A DNA stretch of 64,000 nt from Mycolicibacterium senegalense (GTDB lineage: Bacteria > Actinomycetota > Actinomycetes > Mycobacteriales > Mycobacteriaceae): NCBI RefSeq assembly GCF_019645875.1, contig NZ_CP081000.1, forward strand, positions 2,356,001 through 2,420,000, given 5' to 3'. A program made the translations under genes and the position numbers. Positions 7,937 through 17,872 of this stretch are shown here, in pieces. The notes under the pieces are model-generated. The model saw only the letters and a program-made list of their open reading frames with translations. It ran no database searches and was not told the DNA's origin. Numbering within the stretch: the first letter of the stretch is position 1; each line of letters begins with the position of its first letter.

Positions 7937-10900
7937 TTACAGCAATCCGAGCAGTTTCAGATCGCTGATGTACTTGACGATGACCGCCCGGCTGACATGC
8001 GGGATGTCCTTGTCCGGGCCGATCTTCGCGTCCTGCACTGCGGTGCGGAACACGTCGGTCGGTGCCATCGCGCCGTTCACCGGCACACCGGGCTGCTGGT
8101 AGTTGTGCAGCAGCGGCAGCAGTGAGGCCTGACGTTGCTTGTCGGGCAGTGCCCGCAGCGTGGTCTCGAAGCGGGACAACCACTCGTGGTAGTCCTCGAC
8201 GCGCTGGATCGGGTGGCCGGCCTCGATGAGCCAGTCGACGAACTCGTCCATGCCGATGCCGTCGTCGTGCGGGTTCATCACGTGGTAGGTCTCGAAACCG
8301 TCCTGGACGTGGGCGCCCAGGGTGGAGATGGCCTCGGCGATGAACTCGACGGGCAGCCCGTCGTAGTGCGAGCGCTGCCGGTTGCCTTCGGCGTCGAGCT
8401 GGTTGAAGGACTTCGGTGCGACACCGGTGGCGACGAGGCTGAACATCATGCGGGTGAACATGTCCGGCAGGTTCAACTGCCCGGCATAGGTGGTGTCGGC
8501 CAGGATCATGTCGCACCGGAACACCGTCACCGGCAGCCCGGCCAGATCGTGAGCCTCGCGCAGCAGCACCTCTCCGGCCCACTTGCTGTTGCCGTAGCCG
8601 TTGGCGTAGCTGTCGTCGACGCGTCGCGTCGCGCTGACCTCGCGAATGTCGGCATCCTCCACGAACTTTCCTGGCTCGATGCCCCCGCCCACGCCGATCG
8701 TCGACACGTACGCGAACGGCTTGATCCGCGTGGTGAGCGCGATGCGGATGAGCTCGGCAGTCCCGAGCGCATTGGGCCCGAACAGCTCGCTGTAAGGCAA
8801 CACGTGGTTGACCAGCGCGGCCGGATCGACGATGAAATCGACGGTGTCGGCCAGACGCTGCCAGGTCGCCCGGTCGAGGCCGAGATCGGCCTCACCCTTG
8901 TCGCCGGCGATCACTTCGAGGTGGTCGGCGGCCAGCTCACGGTAGTGCGCCAGGAGTTTCGGATCGCCGCTGTCGAAGGTCTTGTCGAGCCGTGCGCGGG
9001 CTTCCTCGTCCGACTTGGCGCGTACCAGGCAGATGACCTTGCCGTCGACCAGATCCATCCGCTCCAGCCATTCCAGAGCCAGGTAGCGACCCAGGAATCC
9101 GGTTGCGCCGGTGAGCAGTACGGTGCGGATCTCGCTGACCGGGCCGGGCAGGTTCGGTGCGGCGGCCAACGTCGCGGCGTCGATGAACTTGTCCAGCGTC
9201 AGATCGGAGGCGTGGACTTCGGTCGCGTTGCGACCGTGCACCGACGTGAAGGTCGGCCGCACGTTGGCGCCCGAACGCTGAGCGTCGATGTACTCGGCGA
9301 TGGTCCGCAGATCCGAGGCCGGGCTGACGATCGCCGACACCGGCACCTCGACGTCGAAGATCTCCTGCAGGAGGTTTCCGAAGGTCAAGGCCGACAACGA
9401 ATCTCCACCCAGATCGGTGAAATGCGCGTCGGGCGCGAGGTCGGATGCCGCGGCACCCAGCAGCGCACCTGCGGCCCGGCTCACCGTGTCGAGCACGGGG
9501 GCCTGAGCGCCGTTGCGCCGCAACTCGCTCAGCTCGTTGGCCTGGCCTTCGGCCAGCTCCGTGTACAGCTGCTCCAACCGCTCACCGTAATAGGCCTTCA
9601 GATTCGGCCGAGCCAGCTTGCGGATACCGGTCAGCAGTCCGTTCTCCAGGCTGAAGGGCGTTGTCTCGACGATGAAATCCCGTGGGATCTCGTAGGACTG
9701 CAGCCCCGCGGCGCGCGCGGCGTCCTGCAGCGAATCGCCGATCGCCTGCTTCGACACGGCCGGATCGGTCGGCACCACGACAGCCAGCAGATATGAGCGG
9801 GCGCTGTTGCCGTAGACGAAGATCTGCCGTACCAGCGGGCTGTCTCCGAAGACTGCCTCCAGCTTGGAGACGGTGACGAACTCGCCCTGCGAGAGCTTGA
9901 GCACGTTGTTGCGCCGGTCGAGGTACTCGACGTGATCGGGTCCGAGTTCGGCGACGATGTCGCCGGTGCGGTAGTACCCGTCTTCGTCGAACATCTCGGC
10001 GGTGATCTCGGGACGCTTGTAGTACCCGGGGAACATCTGCTCGGACTTGACCAGCAGCTCACCGCGCGGGTGGGGCCGGTCGGTACGGAAGTAGCCCAGA
10101 TCCGGGACGTCGACCAGCTTGTAGTCGATCACCGGCGGGCGCTGGATGTGGCCGTCGACGAAGACCGAACCGGCCTCGGTGGAGCCGTAGCCCTCCAGCA
10201 GGTGCATGTCGAGCAGGCGCTCGACCCAGTGCTTCATCTCCGCCGAGATCGGCGCGGAGCCGGTCATCGCGGAGACGAACCGCCCGCCGAGCAGGTCCTC
10301 GCGGACCTCGGCGAGCACCTCGTCCTCACTGGCGCCGGACCGGTCCAACCGGCTCTGGTACTCCTGAAACAGCATGTCCCAGATGCGGGGCACGAAGCTC
10401 AGCTGCGTGGGCCGGACCAGGGCGAGGTCCTCCAGGAAGGACGAAAGGTCGCTGCGCGCAGCGAAATACGCGGTGCCACCGGAGCTCAGTGTGCCGATCA
10501 GGATGCCGCGGCCCATCACGTGGCTCATCGGCATGAAGTTGAGGGTGATCGCCGGCAGCGCCGCCTGGTTCTCGTCCCAGGTGGCCTTGGTGGCCAGCTG
10601 CCACATGTTGGCGACCTTGCTCTCCGGGTACATCGCGCCCTTGGGGGTGCCGGTGCTGCCGGAGGTGTAGATCAGCATGGTCAGCGGGTCGGGCTGTCCC
10701 GGGGTGTATAGCGGTGCGTCGGCCAGTGAGCGGCCGCGGTCGAGGACGTCGGCCAGCGGTTCGACGACGACGTCGGTGCCGGCCAGTGCGGCCTTGGCGG
10801 CTTCGAAGGCTTCACGCTGAGCGTCGACCTGCGGCCGGTAGTCGAACACCACCAGGCGGTGGGGTGCAGGGCCGGACTTCACCAATTCGAGTGCGTCGTC

Positions 10901-11407
10901 GAGGAAGTCGATGCTCGCCGCGATCACGGTGGGCTCTGTCTCGGCGACGATGGGACGCAGCGTGGTGACGGGCGCACTGGTCTGCAGCGGCACCGATACG
11001 GCACCGAGTTCGATGAGGGCGGTGTCGATGGTGGTGTAGTCGACGCTGGTGAACCCGAGGATGGCCACGCGGTCGCCGGGCTTCACCGGGTGGTTGTGCC
11101 AGGCGTTGGTGACGGCCTGAACGCGGTCGCCCAATTGCCGGTAGGTGATGGTGTCGAAGCGGGGCAGTAGCTGTGCCGACGTGCGTCCGGCGTCGTCGGT
11201 GACGTACTCCACGGCGCGCTGTCCGAGCGCGGGGCGGTCGGCATAGCCGGCGAACACCGCTTTGACGACAGCCGGCAACCGGAGGTCGGGCTGGGCGACG
11301 GCGGCGTTGACGGCATCGCTGGGGCGGGCGGCGGCGAACTGGGCGTCGGTGTCATACAGGTGCGCGATGCGGCTTTGGAGCCGATCTTCGCGAGTTTCGT
11401 TGGTCAT
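7937..11407 (-). CDS. car: carboxylic acid reductase (CAR), copy 1
   Basis: 1156 aa, full length for CAR, which reduces carboxylic acids to aldehydes with ATP and NADPH. Three domains: an adenylation domain ([15 protein letters not shown] near residue 250), a carrier domain whose Ser in LGGDSLSAL (about 667) takes phosphopantetheine, and a NADPH-dependent thioester reductase domain ([17 protein letters not shown] near 767, [15 protein letters not shown] near 940). The position between ruvB and gabT matches M. tuberculosis fadD9 (Rv2590). It lies 170 bases downstream of a close paralog and shares the same upstream operator. It needs a phosphopantetheinyl transferase that is not in the window. 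Natural substrate unknown. Confidence 0.95.
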   Translation of the reverse strand: MTNETREDRLQSRIAHLYDTDAQFAAARPSDAVNAAVAQPDLRLPAVVKAVFAGYADRPALGQRAVEYVTDDAGRTSAQLLPRFDTITYRQLGDRVQAVTNAWHNHPVKPGDRVAILGFTSVDYTTIDTALIELGAVSVPLQTSAPVTTLRPIVAETEPTVIAASIDFLDDALELVKSGPAPHRLVVFDYRPQVDAQREAFEAAKAALAGTDVVVEPLADVLDRGRSLADAPLYTPGQPDPLTMLIYTSGSTGTPKGAMYPESKVANMWQLATKATWDENQAALPAITLNFMPMSHVMGRGILIGTLSSGGTAYFAARSDLSSFLEDLALVRPTQLSFVPRIWDMLFQEYQSRLDRSGASEDEVLAEVREDLLGGRFVSAMTGSAPISAEMKHWVERLLDMHLLEGYGSTEAGSVFVDGHIQRPPVIDYKLVDVPDLGYFRTDRPHPRGELLVKSEQMFPGYYKRPEITAEMFDEDGYYRTGDIVAELGPDHVEYLDRRNNVLKLSQGEFVTVSKLEAVFGDSPLVRQIFVYGNSARSYLLAVVVPTDPAVSKQAIGDSLQDAARAAGLQSYEIPRDFIVETTPFSLENGLLTGIRKLARPNLKAYYGERLEQLYTELAEGQANELSELRRNGAQAPVLDTVSRAAGALLGAAASDLAPDAHFTDLGGDSLSALTFGNLLQEIFDVEVPVSAIVSPASDLRTIAEYIDAQRSGANVRPTFTSVHGRNATEVHASDLTLDKFIDAATLAAAPNLPGPVSEIRTVLLTGATGFLGRYLALEWLERMDLVDGKVICLVRAKSDEEARARLDKTFDSGDPKLLAHYRELAADHLEVIAGDKGEADLGLDRATWQRLADTVDFIVDPAALVNHVLPYSELFGPNALGTAELIRIALTTRIKPFAYVSTIGVGGGIEPGKFVEDADIREVSATRRVDDSYANGYGNSKWAGEVLLREAHDLAGLPVTVFRCDMILADTTYAGQLNLPDMFTRMMFSLVATGVAPKSFNQLDAEGNRQRSHYDGLPVEFIAEAISTLGAHVQDGFETYHVMNPHDDGIGMDEFVDWLIEAGHPIQRVEDYHEWLSRFETTLRALPDKQRQASLLPLLHNYQQPGVPVNGAMAPTDVFRTAVQDAKIGPDKDIPHVSRAVIVKYISDLKLLGLL

Positions 11408-11463
11408 ATCGTTCCCCTGAGCAAATCAAAATCAATATCGTCGGCACGTTTGCCGTGCCTACT

Positions 11464-11491
11464 GATTACTACGTTAGTAAAACTAATTATA
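11464..11491 (-). promoter_or_regulatory. operator and -10 region of CAR copy 1
   Basis: On the minus strand a TATAAT -10 (11486-11491) is followed by a perfect palindrome TTACTA-ACG-TAGTAA (11480-11466). The palindrome ends 59 bases upstream of the ATG. The same arrangement is found at the same distance upstream of CAR copy 2. The palindrome lies where transcription should start, so a repressor is the simplest reading. Confidence 0.6.
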
Positions 11492-11538
11492 TTTCGAGAT
11501 GCCAGCGCTGATGGTGCGAGATGCGTCACGCCCGACGT

Positions 11539-11568
11539 CGCCCGCCCCACAGCGGTGTGGGGCGGGCG
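11539..11568 (-). terminator. hairpin terminator of CAR copy 2
   Basis: A perfect 13-bp stem (11539-11551 with 11556-11568, arm CGCCCGCCCCACA) and a 4-base loop lie 10 bases after the stop of CAR copy 2. It should end that transcript before the separate promoter of copy 1, so the two CAR genes are probably independent units. Confidence 0.7.
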
Positions 11569-11577
11569 CGCGACGGA

Positions 11578-14500
11578 CTAGAGCAGGCCGAGCTGCTGCA
11601 GGTCGGTGATGTACTTGACGATCACCGCCGGGCTGACATGGGGGATGTCCTTGTCGGGCCCGATCTTGGCTTCCTGCACTGCCGCACGGAAGTGGTCCGT
11701 GGGCGCCAGGGCACCCAGCATCGGCCGCTCGGGCTTCTGGTAGTTGTGCAGCAGCGGCAACAGCGACGCCTGACGCTGCTTGTCCGGCAGGGCGCGCAGG
11801 GTGCTCTCGAAGCGCTGGACCCACTGCCCGTAATCCTCGATGCGCTCGATCGGGTAGCCGGCCTCGATGAGCCAGTCGACGAACTCGTCCATGCCGAGGC
11901 CGTCGTCGTACGGGTTCATCACGTGGTAGGTCTCGAAGCTCTCCACCGATTGCCCGCCCAGCGTCGAGATCGACTCGGCGATGAACTCGACGGGCAGACC
12001 GTCGTAATGCGAGCGCTGGCGGTTCCCGTCGGAATCCAGCTCGTAGAAGGACTTCGGCGCGATACCGCTGGCGACGAGGCTCAGCATCATCCGGGTGAAC
12101 ATGTCCGGCAGGTTCAGCTGACCGGAGTAGGTGGTGTCGGCCAGGATCATGTCGCAGCGGAACACCGCGACCGGCAGCCCGCACAGGTCGTTGGCCTCGC
12201 GCAGCAGCACCTCACCGGCCCACTTGCTGTTGCCGTAGCCGTTGGCATATCCGTCGTTGATCTTGCGGACCGCGCTCATCTCGCGCACGTCGACGTTCTC
12301 GACGAACTTGCCCGGCTCGATCTGATCGCCCACGCCGATCGTCGACACATAGGTGTACGGCTTGATCTTGGTGGTCAGCGCGATCTTGATCAGCTCGGCG
12401 GTACCCAACGCGTTGGGACCGAACAGCTCGCTGTAGGGCAGCACGTGGTTGACCAGCGCGGCCGGGTCGACGATCAGGTCGACCTCGTCGGCCAGCCGCT
12501 GCCACGTCTGCTGGTCCAGGCCGAGGTTCTCCTCGCCCTTGTCGCCCGCGATCACTTCGAGGTGGTCGGCAGCCAGACCCTGGTAGTGCGCAAGCAGTTT
12601 CGCATCACCACTGTCGAAGGTGGCGTCGAGCCGGGCGCGGGCCTCCGCGTCGGACTTGGCGCGCACCAGCGCGATCACCTTGCCGTCGACCAGGTCCATG
12701 CGTTCCAGCCATTCCAGGGCGAGGTAGCGGCCGAGGAAACCGGTGGCACCGGTGAGCAGCACGGTGCGCACCTCGCTGCCTGCTTTGGGCAGGGTCGGGG
12801 CGGCGGCCAGGGTGGCGGCGTCGAGGAACTTGTCCAGGGTCAGGTCGGCAGCGCTCACCTCGGCGGTGTGCCTGCCGTGCACCGACGCGTACGTCGGACG
12901 CTGGGACCCGCTGCGCTGGGTCTCGATGTACGCGGCGATACCGGCCAGGTCGGTGGCCGGGCTGACGATCACGCCGACCGGGACATCCACATCGAAGATC
13001 TCGCGAAGGAGATTGCCGAAAGTCAACGCAGACAAAGAGTCTCCGCCCAGATCGGTGAAGTGGGCGTCAGGACCGAGGTCCGATGCGGCGGCGCCCAGGA
13101 GGGCGCCGGCAGCCCGGCTGACGGTCTCCACCACAGGGGCGTCGGCACTCGCCGAACGCAACTCGCGAAGTTCGGCGGCCTGCGTCTCGGCCAGCTCGGC
13201 ATACAGCTGCTCGAGCCGCTCGCCGTAGTGCGCCTTCAACTTCGGCCACGCCAGCTTGCGGATGCCGGTCAACAGCCCGTTCTCGAGGCTGAACGGTGTT
13301 GTCTCCACGATGAAGTCGCGGGGGATCTCGTAGGACTGCAGGTCGGCCTCCCGGGCCACCTCTTGCAGGGACTCGGCGATCGCCTCTTTGGAAACGCTCG
13401 GATCCGTGGGTACCACGACCGCCAGCAGGTAGGGCTGCGCGCTGTTGCCGTAGACGTAGATCTGTTGAACCAGTGGGCTGTTGCCGAACACCGCTTCCAG
13501 CTTCGCCAACGTGACGAACTCGCCCTGGGCCAGCTTGAGCACATTGTTGCGGCGGTCGACATAGCGCAGCTGGTCCGGGCCGACCTCGGCGACCACGTCG
13601 CCGGTCCGGTAGAAGCCGTCCTCGTCGAACACCGACGCGGTGACCTCGGGACGCTTGTAGTAGCCGGGGAACAGGTTCTCGGTCTTGAGCAGCAGCTCGC
13701 CGCGAGGATAGGGCTGGTCGGTGCCGAAGTACCCGAGATCCGGGACGTCGACCAGCTTGTAGTCGATCACCGGGGGCCGCTGGACGACCCCGTCGAACAG
13801 TGCCATTCCGGCCTCGGTGGACCCGTAGCCCTCGAGCAGGTGGATTCCGAGCATGTCTTCGGTCCAGGCCTTGAGCTCGGCGGAGATGGGTGCCGAGCCG
13901 GTCATCGCGGCGACGAACCGCCCGCCCAGCACCTGGTCCCGCACCTCGGCCAGAACCTCGGCTTCGACGGCGTCGCGGTCTGCGCCGGCCTCGGCCAGGC
14001 GGTGATCGACCCGGCTCTGGAACTCGCTGTGGATCATCTCCCACACGCGCGGAACGAAATTCAGCTCGGTGGGCCGGGTCAGGGCGAGGTCTTCCAAGAG
14101 GGTGGACAGGTCGCTGCGCGCGGCGAAGTAGCAGGTGCCACCGGCGGCGAGCGAGGCGTAGAGGATGCCGCGGCCCATCACGTGGCTCATCGGCATGAAG
14201 CTCAGATTGATCGCCGAGCTCACCGGCCCCAGCCACGCCTTGCTGTTGCGCCGCCAGAACTTGGCGACCGAGCTCTGCAGGTACATCGCGCCCTTCGGGG
14301 CGCCGGTGCTGCCGGAGGTGTAGATCAGCAAGGCGAGCGGATCGGTGCCGTCGGACTCGGGGACCGGGGGTGTCGGCAAGTCTTTGCCGCGGTTCAACAG
14401 CTCCGAGAGCGTTTCGACCTTCACGCCCGCCCCGGCCAGCTTCTCGGTGGCCGATGCCACGGCGTCACGATCGTCGTCGATCTCGGCGTGGTGGTCGAAG

Positions 14501-15063
14501 GCGACGAGCTGGGCCGGAGCGTGGGCGGTGAGCGCCAGCTCGACGGCATCTGCGAGGTGGTCGACACTCGCGGCGATCACTCGTGGCTCGGTTTCGGTCA
14601 CGATCGGGGCCAGGGCCTCGGGCGACGAGCTGGTCTGCAGGGGCACCGACACCGCGCCGATCTGGCTCAGTGCGGTGTCGATCACGGTGTAGTCGGCGCT
14701 GGTGAATCCCAGGATGGCGACGCGGTCGCCGGCTGCGACGCCGGAGGTGTGCAAGGCGGCGGCAAGGGAGCGGACCCGATCCCAGAGCTCGCCGTAGCTG
14801 ATGGTGTCGAAGCGGGGGAGAAGACGTGCGGTGGTTCGTCCCGTGGCCGGGTCGGCAACGTATTCGACGGCACGTTCCCCGAGGGCAGGACGGTCGCTGT
14901 AGCCCTGTAGGACGGTCTGGACGATTTCGGGCAGAAGGAGGCCGGGGACGTCGACGGCGGCGGTGACGGTGTCGCTGGGAATCGCGGCGGCGAACTGTGG
15001 ATCGTTGGCGGTCAGATCGGCGATGCGGCTGGCCAGTTGCTCATCACGAGTATCAATCGACAT
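11578..15063 (-). CDS. car: carboxylic acid reductase (CAR), copy 2
   Basis: 1161 aa from the ATG at 15063; a TTG one codon upstream is in frame, but the AGAGGG ribosome-binding site and the operator distance shared with copy 1 favour the ATG. Domain order as in copy 1: adenylation ([15 protein letters not shown] near 248), phosphopantetheine Ser in LGGDSLSAL near 674, reductase domain ([10 protein letters not shown] near 772, [12 protein letters not shown] near 944). By eye most aligned blocks are identical to copy 1, with more differences in the linker regions and in the adenylation core, so substrate ranges may differ. The pair is a tandem duplication of the single fadD9-like locus seen in M. 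tuberculosis. Confidence 0.95.
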   Translation of the reverse strand: MSIDTRDEQLASRIADLTANDPQFAAAIPSDTVTAAVDVPGLLLPEIVQTVLQGYSDRPALGERAVEYVADPATGRTTARLLPRFDTISYGELWDRVRSLAAALHTSGVAAGDRVAILGFTSADYTVIDTALSQIGAVSVPLQTSSSPEALAPIVTETEPRVIAASVDHLADAVELALTAHAPAQLVAFDHHAEIDDDRDAVASATEKLAGAGVKVETLSELLNRGKDLPTPPVPESDGTDPLALLIYTSGSTGAPKGAMYLQSSVAKFWRRNSKAWLGPVSSAINLSFMPMSHVMGRGILYASLAAGGTCYFAARSDLSTLLEDLALTRPTELNFVPRVWEMIHSEFQSRVDHRLAEAGADRDAVEAEVLAEVRDQVLGGRFVAAMTGSAPISAELKAWTEDMLGIHLLEGYGSTEAGMALFDGVVQRPPVIDYKLVDVPDLGYFGTDQPYPRGELLLKTENLFPGYYKRPEVTASVFDEDGFYRTGDVVAEVGPDQLRYVDRRNNVLKLAQGEFVTLAKLEAVFGNSPLVQQIYVYGNSAQPYLLAVVVPTDPSVSKEAIAESLQEVAREADLQSYEIPRDFIVETTPFSLENGLLTGIRKLAWPKLKAHYGERLEQLYAELAETQAAELRELRSASADAPVVETVSRAAGALLGAAASDLGPDAHFTDLGGDSLSALTFGNLLREIFDVDVPVGVIVSPATDLAGIAAYIETQRSGSQRPTYASVHGRHTAEVSAADLTLDKFLDAATLAAAPTLPKAGSEVRTVLLTGATGFLGRYLALEWLERMDLVDGKVIALVRAKSDAEARARLDATFDSGDAKLLAHYQGLAADHLEVIAGDKGEENLGLDQQTWQRLADEVDLIVDPAALVNHVLPYSELFGPNALGTAELIKIALTTKIKPYTYVSTIGVGDQIEPGKFVENVDVREMSAVRKINDGYANGYGNSKWAGEVLLREANDLCGLPVAVFRCDMILADTTYSGQLNLPDMFTRMMLSLVASGIAPKSFYELDSDGNRQRSHYDGLPVEFIAESISTLGGQSVESFETYHVMNPYDDGLGMDEFVDWLIEAGYPIERIEDYGQWVQRFESTLRALPDKQRQASLLPLLHNYQKPERPMLGALAPTDHFRAAVQEAKIGPDKDIPHVSPAVIVKYITDLQQLGLL

Positions 15064-15119
15064 CAAAAACCCTCTTTACAGATTGCGGAAATAATCACCG
15101 GCGCGACGTTGCGCTATCG

Positions 15120-15147
15120 GATTACTACGTTAGTGAAACTAAACTTA
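15120..15147 (-). promoter_or_regulatory. operator and -10 region of CAR copy 2
   Basis: On the + strand GATTACTACGTTAGT (15120-15134) repeats the copy 1 site, followed by a shared AAACTAA. The palindrome TTACTA-CGT-TAGTGA (15122-15136) has one mismatch. The aligned -10 is TAAGTT on the minus strand (15142-15147). Distances to the ATG are the same as for copy 1 (59 and 79 bases). The remaining intergenic DNA, 15148 to 15328, shows no gene. Confidence 0.6.
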
Positions 15148-15328
15148 TTTCCTGAAAACCAGCATCTCAGCTGTCAATGTGCTGTGAGTCTGGGCGTTCC
15201 CGCGTGCGGCCGGCCCGGTCCTGTTAGCCGCGTCACCGAATGGCCGGCCTTTCTCCGAGCGTGGTCCGGGGCAGGAGCGTTAGTCCCGCTTGGGTTCGGG
15301 GTATCTCCGGTGTGTCAAAGGAGGCATC

Positions 15329-15940
15329 ATGACCGAATTCGATACCCGCGGCGGCCGGCTACGTATGCGCCGCAGCCGTGGTGCTGCCAGCGGCCTTTTG
15401 CTGGTTCTACTCGGAATCTGGGGTGCGCTGATCCCGTTCATCGGACCGTACTTCGACTTCGCCTTCACCCCGGACCAAGCCTGGGTGTGGACGTCGGCGC
15501 GCGGCTGGTTGGAGGTGCTTCCGGGTGCTGTGACGGCGCTGGGTGGCCTGCTCCTGCTGGCTTCGGGCAACCGGGCCACGGCCCACTTCGGCGCCTGGTT
15601 GGCCGTTCTCGGTGGGGCGTGGTTCGTGGTCGGCCGAGCGCTGGCCGGGCCGCTGGGCCTCGGCGACGCCGGGATGCCGATAGCCGTGACCGACGCCAAG
15701 CGGGTGGTGCTGGAGCTGGCCTACTTCTCCGGCCTCGGCGCGCTGATCGTGTTGCTGGGCGCCATGGCGATCGGTCGGTTGTCGGTACGCAGCGTGCGGG
15801 ACGTCGAATACGCGCAGCGGCCCGTCGCCGCGACCGAGCCGGTTGCGGTCGCCGAGGCGCCACGGACCGAAGCCGTCGCCGCACCGCGCCGCCGGGGCTG
15901 GGGCGGAATGTTCGGTGGCCGTCACACCCACGCGCACTAG
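15329..15940 (+). CDS. four-helix membrane protein, unknown function
   Basis: 203 aa from the ATG at 15329, chosen because AAAGGAGG sits 5 bases upstream; a longer start at 15290 has no ribosome-binding site. An N-terminal basic stretch (RLRMRRSRG) is followed by four hydrophobic segments at about 18-40, 60-80, 85-105 and 125-150, then a soluble Ala/Pro/Val-rich tail ending in a His-rich HTHAH. No family is recognised. The third loop (VTDAKRVVLELAYFSGLG) is the most polar conserved-looking part. The gene converges with gabT, with 4 bases between the stops. Confidence 0.65.
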   Translation: MTEFDTRGGRLRMRRSRGAASGLLLVLLGIWGALIPFIGPYFDFAFTPDQAWVWTSARGWLEVLPGAVTALGGLLLLASGNRATAHFGAWLAVLGGAWFVVGRALAGPLGLGDAGMPIAVTDAKRVVLELAYFSGLGALIVLLGAMAIGRLSVRSVRDVEYAQRPVAATEPVAVAEAPRTEAVAAPRRRGWGGMFGGRHTHAH

Positions 15941-15944
15941 CGCC

Positions 15945-17288
15945 TCAAAGGTCGCGCAGGATCAGCTCGAGCACATCGAGCCCCTCGATGAGCAACTCGT
16001 CGCTGATCGTCAGCGGCGGCAGGAACCGCAACACGTTCCCGTAGGTGCCGCAGGACAGCACGATCACCCCCGCCGCGTGGGCGCCGGCGCACAGCGCCTT
16101 GGTCAGCTCCGCGTCGGGGGTGATGGTGCCGCTCTTGACCAGTTCGACGGCAATCATCGCGCCCCGGCCGCGCACGTCGCCGATCCGGTCGTCCTCGGCC
16201 TGCAAGCGGCCCAGCCGGTCTTTCATGAGCTGCTCGATGTGCCGGGCCCGGTCCACCAGTCCGTCGGCCTCGATGGTCTCGATAGTCGCCAGCGCGGCCG
16301 CGCACGCGACCGGGTTGCCGCCGTAGGTTCCGCCCAACCCCGAGACATGCGGCGAGTCCATGATCTCGGCCCGCCCCGTGACCGCGGACAGCGGCATGCC
16401 GCCGGCGATGCCTTTGGCGGTGACGATGAGGTCGGGGTCGATGCCCTCGTGTTCACACGCGAACATCGCCCCGGTTCGGGCGAACCCGGTCTGCACTTCG
16501 TCCGCGATGAACACCACGTTGTTGTCGCGGCACCACCCGAGCAGCGCAGGCAGGAACCCGTCGGCCGGGACGATGAACCCGCCCTCGCCCTGAATGGGTT
16601 CGATGATCACCGCGGCCAGATTGTCGGCGCCGATCTGCTTTTCCATCACGTCGATGGCCCGTTTGGCGGCGAGCGCGCCGTCGGTGGCCAGCTCCTTGCC
16701 GAACTCGGCATCGCGGAACGGGTAGGACAGCGGGGCCCGGTAGATCTCGGGAGCGAACGGACCGAAGCCGTGCTTGTAGGGCATGGCCTTGGCAGTCAGC
16801 GCCATGGCCAGGTTGGTGCGGCCGTGATACGCGTGGTCGAAGGCGACGATGGCCGGTTTGTGGGTGTACGACCGGGCGATCTTGACCGAATTCTCCACGG
16901 CCTCGGATCCGGAGTTGAACAAGGCCGACCGCTTCTCACCGCGCACCGGTGTCAACCGGTTCAGCTGCTCGCAGACCGCCACGTACTGCTCGTACGGCGT
17001 CACCATGAAACAGGTGTGGGTGAAGTCGGCGGCTTGGGCCGCCACGGCCTCGACCACGCGCGGCGACGAGTTGCCGATCGTGGTGACGGCGATGCCCGAG
17101 CCCAGGTCGATGAGCCGGTTGCCGTCGACATCCTCGACGATGCCGCCACCGGCCCGGGCGGCATACACCGGCATGGTGGTGCCCACTCCGCGGGAGACGG
17201 CAGCCGATTTCCGGCCGATCAATGCCGCGGATTTCGGGCCCGGAATGGCGGTGGCCAGATGGCGGGACTGCTCGGGATGGCTCAACAC
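15945..17288 (-). CDS. gabT: 4-aminobutyrate aminotransferase
   Basis: 447 aa, ortholog of M. tuberculosis Rv2589. A PLP enzyme of the class III aminotransferase fold that moves the amino group of 4-aminobutyrate to 2-oxoglutarate, giving succinate semialdehyde. Motifs: NSGSEAVENSVKIAR (about 125-139), VAFDHAYHGRT, the Asp that holds the pyridine nitrogen in FIADEVQTG (about 260-268), and the Schiff-base Lys292 in TAKGIAGG. The GTG at 17288 follows a GAGG site. The adjacent CAR genes on the same strand may or may not be functionally linked. Substrate range within the family (GABA, 5-aminovalerate, beta-alanine) cannot be set from sequence. Confidence 0.92.
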   Translation of the reverse strand: MLSHPEQSRHLATAIPGPKSAALIGRKSAAVSRGVGTTMPVYAARAGGGIVEDVDGNRLIDLGSGIAVTTIGNSSPRVVEAVAAQAADFTHTCFMVTPYEQYVAVCEQLNRLTPVRGEKRSALFNSGSEAVENSVKIARSYTHKPAIVAFDHAYHGRTNLAMALTAKAMPYKHGFGPFAPEIYRAPLSYPFRDAEFGKELATDGALAAKRAIDVMEKQIGADNLAAVIIEPIQGEGGFIVPADGFLPALLGWCRDNNVVFIADEVQTGFARTGAMFACEHEGIDPDLIVTAKGIAGGMPLSAVTGRAEIMDSPHVSGLGGTYGGNPVACAAALATIETIEADGLVDRARHIEQLMKDRLGRLQAEDDRIGDVRGRGAMIAVELVKSGTITPDAELTKALCAGAHAAGVIVLSCGTYGNVLRFLPPLTISDELLIEGLDVLELILRDL

Positions 17289-17446
17289 TGCCTCCTCGAT
17301 ACTCCACGGGCGGCGACGGCAACAACGCGTATCGAGCCTAGCCGCGGGGACGGTCTGTCGGCGGCGAATGGGGTGGTGGCGGTCGGCGGCGGTATCGTGG
17401 CCTCGGTAGCCCTGACATTCGACACAACACGAAAGACATAACTGAC

Positions 17447-17800
17447 ATGGATCTCGTCATTTTCCTGCCCCTGCTGATCGTCATGGGCGCGTTTATGTTC
17501 TTCGCGTCGCGTCGTCAGCGCAAGGCGATGCAGGCGACCATCGACCTGCACAACTCGCTGCAGATCGGCGATCGTGTGCACACCACCTCGGGTCTGCAGG
17601 GCACGATCACCGGTATCACCGACGACAACGTCGACCTGGAGATCGCCCCGGGCGTCGTCACCACCTGGATGAAGCTCGCGGTGCGCGACCGCATCGAAGA
17701 GGACACCGAGGTCGACGCAGACGCCGATGAGTCGGCCGGCGCGACCGAGTTGACCGAGAGCACCGGTGTCACCGACACCGACGGCCTCAAAAAAGACTGA
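17447..17800 (+). CDS. yajC: preprotein translocase subunit YajC
   Basis: 117 aa. One N-terminal membrane segment (MDLVIFLPLLIVMGAFMFFA) precedes RRQRKAMQATIDLHNSLQIG and the core GDRVHTTSGLQGTITGI, the classic YajC signature. The acidic C-terminal tail after residue 85 (DADADESAGATELTE) is an actinobacterial feature. YajC binds SecDF and helps protein export. It is first in the yajC-secD-secF group, 72 bases before secD, as in M. tuberculosis (Rv2588c). Confidence 0.93.
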   Translation: MDLVIFLPLLIVMGAFMFFASRRQRKAMQATIDLHNSLQIGDRVHTTSGLQGTITGITDDNVDLEIAPGVVTTWMKLAVRDRIEEDTEVDADADESAGATELTESTGVTDTDGLKKD

Positions 17801-17872
17801 CCGCAGCACACCCAGCACAAGCACGTACCCTTTGCGGTGCTGACGAACTGATCTCGAGGAGACCCTAGAAAC

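Noticed and set aside
8135..9796. Open reading frame of 553 codons on the + strand across CAR copy 1
   Set aside because: Antisense shadow of CAR copy 1, same reasoning.
11521..14910. Open reading frame of more than 1,100 codons on the + strand across CAR copy 2
   Set aside because: It is antisense to a clear CAR gene. It is long only because high-GC DNA lacks stops in shadow frames; its protein is His/Arg/Gly-rich with no domain.
15148..15200. TTGACA as -35 of CAR copy 2
   Set aside because: A TTGACA is present on the minus strand near here, but the distance to the aligned -10 is 24 bp, too long for a standard promoter.
15843..17441. Open reading frame of 532 codons on the + strand opposite gabT
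   Set aside because: Antisense shadow of gabT with low-complexity composition and no motif.
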